A DNA stretch of 64,000 nt from Emydura subglobosa (lineage: Eukaryota; Chordata; Testudines; Chelidae): positions 30,053,563 through 30,117,562 of the forward strand of contig ML679962.1 in assembly GCA_007922225.1 (NCBI GenBank). Direction: 5' to 3'. The position numbers were made by a program, and so were the translations under genes. This document shows positions 1 to 10,951 of the stretch, piece after piece. Position 1 is the stretch's first letter. Each line of letters opens with the position of its first letter. Under the pieces are notes generated by a model. That model did no database searches. It saw nothing but the letters and a program-made list of their open reading frames with translations, and had not been told where the DNA came from.

Positions 1-2975
1 TGAGTCTATATAGCGAGTGTGTCAGTTGTCATCCCTTTCTATTCAACGAATCAGACACAGCTTCACACAGAAATAGGGTATAGCGAGCTCATCTGCCAGA
101 CAGAAGGGCATAGCCACTTAAGACGGCTCCTTTGATAATTTGTTTGATGTCCTAAGTCTTCACAAGGGAAGCAAATAGAAAGGAGGGCAAGAGTCCCACT
201 GTATGGTGCAAGAATGAATATGTGTGGCCAGCCATGTTCTGATGCTCAGCGATGGTCTGAAGCGCAATGAGTGACACCTGCCATGGGACCAACATGCATG
301 CTGAATAAAGGTCACTGCATCACAATTTGTAGACGATGCAAGAAAATAACAAGGAACATCACAGCTGGGATTCTCGGTTGTTATGAGTGAGAATTCTTGC
401 TGGGATTGCTTCCTGGGTGCCGAATCCTCTCTCGGGTTTAGCTCTGATTGGAATGAATGGATGAATGGATGAGTCTGCTCACTTTGGGTATAAACGCCTA
501 CTAAAAAACAGCTTGTCAAATCTAAGAGCAGCTGTTGCTATGGGTCCTATTCTGCAAGGTGCTGAACACTCTTGAGTTCCCTTTGGAGGCAATGGGGCTT
601 TAGGGTGCTCAGACCCTTGTAGGACTAGGTCCTGCTGTATGTACCTATGTCAGTGTGGGGACCTAATTAATCCGTGAAAAGGAGAAAGCCGCTTAGCTCT
701 TCAGACCTCCAGCCAGATCTTCTCCTTTCACTAGAGACTTAAGGCACCAGTGTCGTCAGACTTTGGCCCCATTGAATCAGTAGTTATTACACTCATGTGC
801 ATCACACAGGCATACTGCCCTTCCCCTCCCCCTCACACCCATGCACTGCACACATGCATGACTTCGTAGAGCACCTTCGTTCTCCGAACGTAAGCAAACG
901 GAGGCACCATGAAAGAGAAGGGCAGCAAGGCTGAATAATGTGCTAAACTGTTAAGTCAGCCTGCCCCCAGAGGGTTGGAGTAAGGGGGTGGTTGGTTCCC
1001 ACATGCCCCTGCCCTTGTATACATTTTCAAGCAGCGCGTATTGCAGGCATTTCTCAGTACGCCTGCCCCTCCCTCTTCACAGCATGGCACGAAAAAGCCT
1101 TTAGTGGAGTCACCCTGGCATTTTCTCAGACGAAGCCAGGACTTCGAGGCGAGTGTAGATACGTGTAAATGAAGCCACAAAACCTGCACAGTGCTAAATC
1201 TATAATCAGTTCCCCTGAGAGCCAAACACAGTTACTGAGCCAGCAGCTGTTCAAGGAATATGCGAGTTACATCTGCGTGCAGGTCTGCAATCGTACAACA
1301 GCAGCTTTCATGTAAACGTTACCCTTCCCCCCGACCCTGAAAAAATAATTAACATCCCAGTAGGATCATGAAGGTGACTGGCAGTTCGAGCATGCTGGGC
1401 CAGCCCCCTTACTCTGCTGTGCTGGGAGCATGGTAGTGAGAAAGTATGAGCCCACTCATCTCCCCTCTGACTGTCCTCATTGCCAAGACAGGCGTGTTTT
1501 CAACCAGGGCAACTCATGGGCGGAAAACCCTAGTGGAGACAAGGCACCTGTAGCGTTGCCACGAGGTACATTGGGTGAGGTCAACTCCAGGCAGGGTAGT
1601 GCCGGGCTCGCCTCGCTGCCGTTCAGCAAGCGCTAGAGAGCCGTGCCTCCGCTGGGATTTTACAGCGGAGTCACTGCTGCGTGTTACTTATCCCACGGTC
1701 TGTCGGAGTGAAGCCAGCCTGCTTTGGCTCTGCCAGCATTAGCACTGCTAGGTCGCTGCATCGGCAGCTGGGCTGTGCTTTCAGCTGGACGTTCCCCGGC
1801 CCCAGCTGCTGGTTTGGGGAGAGAAGCTCGCCATTAGGAAGGCAAAGAGGGAGGATCCCCCTCCGTACGTGCTGCACAGGTTCAGGGGAGGAGCAGCGGC
1901 AAGCAGCTGGACCTGCTTGTGCTGGGAAGTGAGCACCAGGTGTTGGCCCCCCAGAGCAGCGGCTGGCAGCTCTAAGGCTGCCGATACCTGCCCTTCCACC
2001 AGAGCCAGGGCACAGGTGAGAGCACAGTGCCCTGCTGCCGGCTTTCGGCACTGGTTCTCATGCTGCGCCCATTGTCCTGGCTGCAAGGGGAGGACCAAGT
2101 ATGTGACAAGCTGGGAACTGGGCCTGGCCTCATGGCACCACAGCTGCTGCTGCTATCTCTTCTCTCTCATTCTTGGTTCCACTCCCCCATCCTGCCTGTC
2201 CCATTTTGTCCGTCCGTCCCAGTTTTTACTGCCCACATGTGTCTTGGGGTAGGGGGATAGGCTCCCCGGGGGACAGGGACACAGCAGAGCACACAGATGT
2301 GGTCCTTAGGGTGCATCTACACTACAAAATTAAGTCAACCTACCCTACGTCAGCACGCAGCCGCCACAGTGATTGCGTCACTTGTGCGTGTCTGCACGTC
2401 GCTCCGTGTGTCAGCGGGGCGGGTCCTTGCCCCGATTGAGCTGTCTGTGTGGGGCACTGTGGAACGGCTTCTAAAAGCCAGAAACAGTCGATGTCAGCAG
2501 CGCAGCGTCTCCACCGTCAGCGCATTGACTTAACCGCGTCGAGGCTGACTCTACGCCGCTTACGGTGGTGGAGATGAGCCGGTGCAGCGGGCGAGTTAAC
2601 ATCAGCGAGAGCGAAATTAGAGACATTTACAGAGTTCAGTCGATGCAAGGCAGCTTACGTCAGCCGAACTCTGTCGTGTAGACCAGGGCTTAGTCTGTAC
2701 TCACCCAGGTGGTGGCTGGCTACCCGGGAGCAGGGAGGAGAAGTAGGGGCGCTTTCAGAGAGCCCAGGCACTGTTTTATGCACAGCTCTGGGGTGTGTTT
2801 TCAGTGGGATGGGGCAGGTCCCGACCTCCGCATCTTCCTCCCACCCTGGCTGGGCATGGCTGGGTTACTGAAGGCAGTGGGTTCAGTCAGGTAATGGGGG
2901 CAGAACGGAGGCACAAACGAATGCCGAATCCCATGCTGTCAGCATCAGCCCTAACTCCCCATGTCTTTCTTGCAG
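1..2975 (+). other. CD99L2: CD99L2 intron (3' part), GC-rich
   Basis: No exon of either gene is recognised here. The stretch is GC-richer than the right half of the window, with scattered CpG around 1.5-2.1 kb but no convincing promoter or coding exon. It contains the Harbinger-like palindromic repeat at 2311-2689. Earlier CD99L2 ectodomain exons are short and low-complexity, so one could be missed. Confidence 0.6.
2311..2689. repeat. Non-autonomous DNA transposon-like repeat with TTA duplication
   Basis: The two ends are imperfect inverted repeats. The left end carries CATCTACACTAC followed by AAGTCAACCTA; the right end, read in reverse, carries GGTCTACACGAC followed by a similar tract. Both are flanked by TTA (2308-2310 and 2690-2692). 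A 3-bp TTA duplication suggests a PIF/Harbinger-type element (inference). The body is rich in TCGA/GTCAG-type words typical of a repeat family I associate with turtles. Confidence 0.6.
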
Positions 2976-2999
2976 GTGGTGGCAGCGACTATGACGCAG
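2976..2999 (+). CDS. CD99L2: CD99L2 24-bp microexon (juxtamembrane ectodomain)
   Basis: A 24-bp exon between a TTTCTTGCAG acceptor and a GCAG/GTAGGT donor. It begins and ends in the same phase and adds GGSDYDA before the next exon completes a Gly codon. It encodes the acidic linker just before the transmembrane segment. Being a multiple of three, it could be skipped without frame loss. Confidence 0.8.
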
Positions 3000-5900
3000 G
3001 TAGGTGGCTACGCACAGACGCTCTGTTCAGCCCCAGCCCGGCCCTGCTACCACGGCATCTCTGAGTGACAGATACACGAGAACCCCTGGCCCCTTCACAC
3101 TGAGACGTGTGTTTTCCAGACTAGTTTGCTCAAGAGACTAAGGGAGAGAAACTCTGGCCAGCCCTAAAGTCCACAGACTAGACAAGCTGACGTGTGGGTT
3201 GGCATTGGGGATGGGGGGGAGGGAGGAGAGAGAGAACAGCAACGCTCCCTGGAATAATCATTTCAGACCCTAATACATATTTAAGTGCAATGACCGCTCC
3301 TCTGTTTCGTAGGAACCACCGCAGAGACTGGGACGATAGCAGGAATAGCCAGTGCGCTTGCCATGGCGTTGATTGGTGCCGTATCCAGTTACATTTCCTA
3401 TCAGCAAAAGAAGTTTTGCTTTAGCATACAACGTAAGTGGGTCGAATGATCCGAGCAGAGCACAGGGAAGCCTGCTGGGGAAAGGGGGAAAGGCCCCTGG
3501 CGTGATGGTGCTCAACATGGTCCTAAGCACCTCCCCTGAGGGTCCACTGGGGGGGGCCACCCTCCCCGTTTCTGTGCAAGAGGGAGTTGCTGCCCCTGGG
3601 GAGAGCCCCCAGGGATTTGCAGGTGGGCAGCGCCCCCCAGAAACCTCAGGGAAGGGAACCCACCCCCCACATGCGCTCCCGGGGCCTGGGCTCCATTGGT
3701 GCCGTGCCGCTCGGCTCTGCTTCTAGCCAGGAGGCCCTGATTGTTTTTCGGCCCCTGCCACTGCTCTGCTTGCGAAGTAGCTGAAAGACCAAAGGTCAGA
3801 GGTGGGGGAAAGCAGGGGAGGGGAGCAGAGGCAACATGCTAAGGTCTAAACTGGAAGCAAGCCTGTGGGTATAATTAGCGGGATATATCCACGGCCTCCA
3901 CCACCATCTCTCGTCAGGAGCAGAGCTGTGTCTTGGGACGTCAAGGAGCAAGAGTGACGGGGGAGGCCGTAGTGGCACTTACTATTATTGTCTGAAATTA
4001 GCCCTGGGGAGATGGAGAAGACACAGCCCCGCCCCACAAACATCCAGCTGGCTCACTAGCCGTTTTATAAGGAAAAAGCATTCATCTTAAATGGAAACAA
4101 CACGCAAATTCCAGGCCTGGCACTTGCAAGGGGCGGCTTTGTTCAGCCCCACACAGTAACTCGGGATCGGACGTTCTTTTTTCTTGTAACATTCACCGTT
4201 TCATTTACCAAACTAGTCAAACCCACCCTGGAAGAAAGGTTGCAGCTCCTCCAGCGGCTACACCCATCTCCAGGGTAATGAGGGGTCCTCTGCCCCCTGC
4301 CGCCGCACCTGGAACTGACAATTGAACACACACGCACACACACACTGAGAAACCCCATGTTATGCTTTAGTCCACACTTAAATGCAGGATACCAGCTTAA
4401 GGCAAACAGCCAAAAGATTCTTCCAGTTTAAAATGAGACCTTACAGCATTTCAGTACAGCGTGAGGCTAGAACGGGGTGGGATCAGTCCAGAGGGCAGCA
4501 CCCAGCACGACATAGAAACATACCAGCGTCGGAGGAATGAGAGAGAGGAAATATAACCAGAATTGAGAACTTACCAGTGGGCAGAGAGCAGAGATGCAAC
4601 AAACAGTGGCAGGTTCCAAAATGGCCTCCCCAGAGGCTGTCATATTTAAAGGTGTAGCCCCAGAAAGGCATGCTGGGGAAAAGCAGTTCCTACAAAAGGA
4701 AAACCCTGCAGTGGGGTCAGATAGGGAGTGGTTGTAGCTGTACTGCATGCCACAGAATTGTGTTTAGGAGCCCCAGGCCCCTCCCATCAGCATCTGTTTG
4801 TATATTTCCCTTGTAAAAGATTGCCTTTCAAAATACATATTTCCATTCTTTTCCTATGGGGAAAATATTGAATGCAGCAGCCCAGCATTCATGAGCGCCC
4901 CTGCAAAAACAAAGCAAGGAGGAAGGAGCCTGTTTCAGGGAGGAAAGGGACTACACTTCAACAACTCCTCTTTTCTGTAAAGCATCTCCAATTGCAAACA
5001 CGTCTCAGCATTAGGCCCCTATTCTGTAAGTTCCGCCTTCACAGGGACTGGCTTTAGCTAAGACACTTGTGGAGTTAAGTAATAGCAGCAGAGGGACACA
5101 CGCTGAGGGGTCATGACGGGGGAGGGCGGGGTCAGGTTAACTTTCAGCTGAGGTTTAGAAAGAAGCTATGCCAGTCCAGGTGGCAGGTGCTGCATAGCAA
5201 ATGGCTCTTGTACCAGCCACAGCTAGGCTGGGGGAAGGCGCTGGCTCTGCACAGATGGAGGGAGGAGAGAAGCAAAGACTTCGGGAGAATGGGCAGGTCC
5301 ATGGAGGGGGATTCTGAAAGGGATGCGGCCGTCTCCGAGCGCTAGTGGGCAGCAACGTTCTGCAGCCGCTGGAGCCGTAGGGCTGGGAGATGGCACAGGA
5401 GGGAGTGGCAGAATCTAAGGCAACAGGTGGCAAGAACCAGACACAGGCAGCCATTCTCCACCGTGTGGGTCACAAGCCTGGTTGCCTTGCGGAGACCTCT
5501 CCAGCCCCTGGCCCGCCTCCCTCGCTTACTCCCCATCGTGTAGCAGCCGTGCGGCAGCCGCAGCGGTGGCGTACATGGAGAAGCGCTCTGAGGAAAGTGC
5601 TGGGTGTATTTTTAGCAGCTGTCTTTACTGTGATGTAGCAGCTGGACAACGCCTAGCCAGTGCTGGGCTAACCTTTGAACACTGGTGGTCTGGAGCCCAC
5701 AGGGTGGGCCTCGCTGGCCCAGTTGTTTTAAACAGCCAGAAAAGCTCCTTTAAAATTAATCAAATACATTCCCTTGAGTGTCTCCTTCACTATTAGAGCA
5801 CAAACGTACACTGAAATGCTGCTGTTTTCCTGGCTGTGTCTGCCACAAACAGGTGAGAGTTTTGGTAAATTAGAGCAGCAGGAAAAGTTGAATGAATGAT

Positions 5901-8900
5901 ACAGACTAAAACGCCCTTGTACGTTTCCCCCCCCTTCCCCCCCCCCCCAATTTAACTAATATTTTGGAAAGAATAAATAATAAAAAAAAGGCTTTGATAA
6001 AAGGGAAGCCGAAAGGAGCAAAGCCCAGAAAGGCAGCAGGAAATTAAAGTTAATTATAAAGGCGGATTAATTTAAGCCATCAGACATGGCATGCTGGGAT
6101 AATGTCAGGCCTTAGCTGCATTTCAACGCATGACAGAAATCTGAGAGCCGTCAGCAGCCGCAGAACTGGCTTTTTATTGAAAAACATAAATTGTGTTTGG
6201 TGTTATCCCAGCAAAACACATGTCATGGGGGAGGCTACTGTGTAATGGAATGACCAGGGGCTGGTAGCACAAAGGACGACTTGGCTGTTTGTCTGTGTGG
6301 GTGTCTCCATCCCTCCCTCCAATGGTGAGGGTGTGGCTGCTTTTCATTTTGGAGCTCACTTGGACTGGACCATTCATGCACGTCACGTTTTTCAGTCAAT
6401 GCCTGATGCAACGTTTGCCCTATATCCTTGATCCCTCACTGGTCTTTAACACCCATCAGCGTGGGCTCCTGGCGCACCGAGCTGACTGAAGGGAGGGCTG
6501 ACAATGTCAGGCAGCTCTGTGCTAGCAAGCAGTTACATGGATGTGGGAAAACCCCACACTTAGTTACCAAGAGGAGACAGAGTAAGGCTGGGGCATTTCA
6601 AAGAAGCCTAAAGGAGTTAGGTGCCCCATAACCCATGTGAGCTAGACACCTCGCTCCATTGACAATCCCTAGCTGAATGATTAGCCCCCCTCTCACCGTT
6701 TGGCACAAGGCCTTTCTTTTTCCAGTAAGCTGCACTCGTACAACTCCCTGCCCGCACCAGGGCTGAGGGGGTGAGAGGCCCAGCTCCCAGTGCAGGGGCC
6801 TGTGCACTGACAGGCTCAGGCTCTGGGTTTATCGAGTGATTAGTACTAATCACGCATGACACCTTCAATGGGAGGGGTTCAGAGCAGGCGTTGCGGTGCC
6901 CAGTACCCCACTCAGCCGGGTGACTAGTATCTGCTCTTCACAGCCATGTCCGCTGTGCCGTACACAGTGTAAGTGAACAGCTCAAAGGCTCACCTCACGG
7001 CTGTGGTAGCTCAAGGCCCAGAAGACCCCAAGAGTTCTGCGTCCCAGTCCTCTCCTGAGCAGTGGGCGAATGACCACAGCTCACCGTGGGAGCATCTATG
7101 TAGCGGCTTGGCCTGGTACTAGCTCACCTGCCCGTGGACACGTTGCTGTGTCAGTCTGCAGCCCTCCCGCAGCGAAGAAGAACACGTCCGCTTCGCTGGT
7201 GGCTGCCGGGCTTCTTCCCTACAGCTCGGGTCCTGCTTTTCCCCAGACAGCATTTAAGGAACCCCCCACGCTGAATTAACTGAGCCCACAGGATCTAGAC
7301 ACGAACAGTCACACCTAGTGGTGAGATTGCCAGCAAGCGAGAGCTACCGTACGTCAGTGACCAGCCCTTGGGCTTGGCAACTGCTTAGATCTTCCTGGGT
7401 GCCAGCCCAGCATAAGGGTCCCATCCGCGCTGCCAAGTGAGTGCCTTTTGGCTTCCCCATGCCTGCACCGTACCTGCCGTCACCTTTTTATCCATAGCGC
7501 TGCACACATCCAGTGTGGAGGCTCTGATTTCCTTCGTGCTGGGTCGAACACCAGGCCTCATGGCGAATTTGTCCTTGCAACCCTCCGTGTGTGCTAGAGA
7601 CGTAACATCTCCACTTCAGAGCTGGAGACTGGCGGCAGAGCGCGCTTTAGGCACCTAAGTAGGTGCCTAGATGCTGGTGAGGATCTGGAGCTAAGCGTCT
7701 TGCACACAGCCCCCGAGGGAGTCTGTGGAAAAGCTCAGCCTCAACGCCAGATCTACAGGGCCCAGGCCTGTGCCTTAACCATCCAGCCCTCCACTGACTA
7801 AAGACTAGCTCAGGGGCCTTCGCCAGGCAGCCGTCGCATCTGTGGCCTGGCACTGGGAAGACGAGAGCTGTGTGGTCTTGAAATGTTCACTCTGCTCTGC
7901 CCTTGTTACCATGAGCATTTGCGCTTGATCACCGCCAGTGAAATGTTGTTGTCCTGCGCTCTGCAGTGCTCGCTTTCTGCCAGTGGCAGCACTAGGCTAA
8001 ATCCCATTCGCCTGACTCCTGCAAGCAGGCGTGTGGATGTCATCGGGCCACTCAGGAGCCAGGGGAAGGAATGTGGCCAATAAATCTGATCGTTTCCCAC
8101 AGGACCCACAATCTACTTTTCCCACAACACCAAAGCCTCTGGGTTCGGCTGGCCGGGGATGACAGACCCCCCTGACACTGATGGGAGCCGACCCATGGTT
8201 AAGCAGTAACCTAGGCATGCATTGCAACTCCTGCGCTGTGAGCGCACTGGTGTACTGAAGGACCCCAGCCCCTGCTATCAGGCTCTGGTGAATACTTTTC
8301 TACTCTACCAGTTAGTAAAGCTGGGGTGTAATTTGAGCAACTCAGCGCAGAGGAGGTGTGTAACAGGCTGACACTCTTAGCTCCAGTTACAACGAGCAGG
8401 GTGGCACCAGAGCCACACAGCTGCTTTTTTCACAACACAACCAAGTGTCCCGTGATGACTGTGCATCCCCCCACACGCACCCCCCCCTCCCGCATTTGGG
8501 AACATAGGGCCCGCATTGCCTGGAGGACATGTGTATGAAGCCTGTCTCAGACGTGAGGAGGAAGAAAAGCTGGGAACATAGTAACATAAGCTAGATTTGT
8601 GCAGGGGTGGAGGTCCTTAAAAAGCAGCATTCCAGCCTGAGCCCAGCCTACATCACATAGGAACTACGCTGTGCTTGAACACAGCCAGCAGCAGTGTCTG
8701 GTTCCACCCTGGGTGAAAGATAATAATGCGGCCAGGGCCGTAGCTTTGCTAGGGCTGTACCACTGTCCCTGTCCCGTGGTAACCCTTGTCCGTTCTCTTT
8801 CAACGCCGCAGAGGGGCAAGGTAAAGTTAGCCTGTCAGCGCCGCCCCCTTTGCTCTCCTGCTTCAGCCGTGCCATCCTCCTTGTAGCACCTGTTCCCTTC

Positions 8901-10951
8901 CGAGCATGTTTGGCACAGTTTTCTCCAGTGCAATCCGCTCAGCTTGACCGTCACCTTGCAGCTGCGGTGGGATTCTGGCCATGTACTTATGGCATATGCC
9001 TTCAGTGATCACAGGCATAGCAGAAAAACAAATCAACTGGCTGCATTTGAAACGGCAGGGGAGGGGGGGTGTTACCACAACAGAATGAGGCCTGACTGAA
9101 ATACGAGGGGTGCCCTCTTTAGCACGGAGCTGAGCAGAACTGGGCGGGTAGCTGAGATCTCACGTCACTGCAACAGCTTCCAAGATGTGTGGCCTACATG
9201 CATGTGTCAATACGCACATACCTGTACAGCTGAATGACTGCCTCAAGAAAACATGCCGGTAAATAACCCCCTCCACTGCTGGACTTCCTGGGGCATTTCT
9301 GTGCTGCTGTTTGAAATCAACAGGGCACCGGTGGTAGGTTTTGCAGCACCGTCATGGCTCTGAACTATTCCCTCAAGCACTGTGAGTAAAAAAGGTCATA
9401 AAGGCAACGGTTCCGAAGCAACTGGGTGGGGTGGCTGGCCCTTCGCTCCCCTACACTGTGCCCCTAGGCCAGTGGGTCTCGTGGGCTGCTCATGCAGCTC
9501 TCCATGTGTTCTGTGGGCCGCCTCCACGCACGCCATATACTACCTGTGCGGCCCTGAGGCTGTCCCGTGGGCCGCAGCTCTGTGCCGAGTGGAGTGCGGG
9601 TTGAGAAGCACCACTCCAGCCTACTGAAAATTAGGAGATCCTGGGCCAGCTTGGCGAAGGCCAAGGCTGTGTCAGCAACTTATTGCCAACGGTGAGGTTG
9701 GCTCCCTCAGTCGATTCACCACAGTGCTTGTCTCCCCCCCTGCCCTCAGCGCCCAGCCCGGCATGATGCCTGCCTGAAACGAAGAGCTGACTCAGGCCGG
9801 CCCTGGCCTTACTAATTGCTGCAAACTTTGAGAACTATTTTGCATTGAACGAGCTGCCCTGCGTTTGGGAACCTCGGTGCGATTCTGCTGCATAAACATA
9901 ACACAGGCTTGCTCGGAAATGCTTCCTTTGCCCACGTGTTTGTAAAATTTGTCTGCGTAATTTAGCATTTAGTGAGAAATATACAATATGTGACTGGGTA
10001 GTTGCCCTTTGCAACTCTGTTTAATGATCACACCTTTTCCCTGCAATTTTATTTAGCTGCCCCCTCTTAGTACAGGTGCTAGCCTCAGTTAATTGTTTCT
10101 TCTTAGAAGTTGTGCCTTCTAACAAGGCTAGATGGTGTCTTTCAAATCCAGTAACCTCGTGTAGGACAATATGGTGTATATGGTTTTCTCATGGTCAGCT
10201 ACTGTGGTGTTAATACAGTGGAGCCTGTACAGAAGAAACACTCCATTACTGAAGATTTTTGCAAAAATCTTCACAAAAATCTTTGTTGTCTCCTTTCCCA
10301 TCTGACTCTATCATTACTTCACAGAGGGTCTTAACGCAGAGTACGTGAAAGGAGAAAACACAGAAGCTGTGGTAACTGAAGAACCTCAAGGTGAGAGCTT
10401 TTTTGGCACCGCTCTTAACTTTTCTGAACTGTGGCTTTCCCAACACCTGCTAACATACTTCCCCTTGTAAGTGGCAGACACAGCATCCAGGCCTTACTTT
10501 CTTTATGGAGCTGCACTGTTTATCAAGCATTCGTAGCATTTAATATAACGGATGACAATGCCACTTTCCATAAAACATCCACAGCAGGACTTGGTCCCTT
10601 TTTACACCCAGGGAAGAGATTTGTAAATCCAGAAGCTTCAGAGCCTGAGCCTGCAAACAATGTAAGTTTCTACTTAGCCACAGTGCTTTTTAGCTATGAC
10701 TCAAAGTACTTTATACAAGGAAGGCATCTTTCTATTTTTAAAGATGGGTAAACATAGGCACAGAAATGAAACCATTTTCCCAAAGTCACAGAGCACCTCC
10801 CACCATCATGCCCCAGGTGACGGTTTGCATTTTAATCCTTTAATATGTTGTATTCATGGTGATTCTTTTTTTTCCCTTCCCAGTAAAATATTCAGTCCTA
10901 GAAACACAGTCAGCAGAGCCGCCACCACCACAAGACAATGCGAAGGTTTAA
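2976..10951 (+). CDS. CD99L2: CD99 antigen-like protein 2, C-terminal part (four exons)
   Basis: Coding segments 2976-2999, 3313-3432, 10325-10390 and 10884-10951 join in phase and end at TAA (10949-10951). The product is the C-terminal part of CD99L2, a type I cell-surface glycoprotein of the CD99 family known for roles in leukocyte transmigration and adhesion. The visible part holds a short acidic/glycine ectodomain end (GGSDYDAG), the transmembrane segment (TIAGIASALAMALIGAVSSY), the membrane-proximal QQKKFCFSIQ and a cytoplasmic tail with ENTEAVVTEEPQ, KYSVL and a PPPP run. Similarity to vertebrate CD99L2 is close throughout, by recalled family sequence. The signal peptide and most of the ectodomain are encoded upstream of the window. 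The neighbour is MTMR1 in convergent orientation, as in human Xq28, which supports orthology. KYSVL fits a YxxPhi sorting motif (inference). No frame damage is seen. Confidence 0.93.
3313..3432 (+). CDS. CD99L2: CD99L2 transmembrane exon
   Basis: A 120-bp exon between TTTCGTAG and GTAAGT. It encodes GTTAETGTIAGIASALAMAL followed by IGAVSSYISYQQKKFCFSIQ: the conserved juxtamembrane part, one hydrophobic helix and the basic stop-transfer sequence. This is the most diagnostic CD99L2 segment. The preceding intron is only 313 bp and the following one is about 6.9 kb. Confidence 0.95.
3433..10324 (+). other. CD99L2: CD99L2 intron of about 6.9 kb
   Basis: No coding exon is recognised. It holds a poly-C tract near 5926-5949, a short (CA)n near 4326-4345 and a possible hAT remnant at 9470-9615. 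Composition is GC-rich up to about 9.8 kb, then becomes AT-rich. Confidence 0.7.
9470..9615. repeat. Possible hAT-type short element
   Basis: The left end CAGTGGGTCTC and right end TTGAGAAGCACCACT resemble the CAGnGGTTCTCAACC terminal repeat of hAT/Charlie-type elements. No convincing 8-bp target duplication is seen, so the call is tentative. Confidence 0.35.
10325..10390 (+). CDS. CD99L2: CD99L2 cytoplasmic-tail exon
   Basis: A 66-bp exon after TTCACAG and before GTGAGA. It encodes QGLNAEYVKGENTEAVVTEEPQ, split over both boundaries, and is close to the mammalian CD99L2 tail. It also contains a tyrosine (AEYVKG) in an acidic context. Confidence 0.93.
10690..10800. repeat. MIR/L2-like relic
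   Basis: The phrase 'aagatgggtaaacataggcacagaaatg...cccaaagtcacagag' matches the pan-amniote MIR/L2 core (AGATGRGGAAACTGAGGCACAGAGA ... CCAAGGTCACACAG) with old divergence. It lies in the last CD99L2 intron. Confidence 0.55.
10884..10951 (+). CDS. CD99L2: CD99L2 last coding exon
   Basis: The acceptor TTCCCAG is followed by VKYSVLETQSAEPPPPQDNA, then KV and TAA at 10949-10951. The polyproline stretch and KYSxL are conserved family features, while the last residues differ from the mammalian end. The exon continues into the 3' UTR. Confidence 0.93.

Noticed and set aside
1540..2100. Possible CpG-island promoter
   Set aside because: CpG is only moderately enriched, no TSS motif or first exon is seen, and the position is inside a CD99L2 intron.
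10246..10446. Minus-strand 66-codon open frame
   Set aside because: It is the antisense shadow of the CD99L2 tail exon and its flanks.
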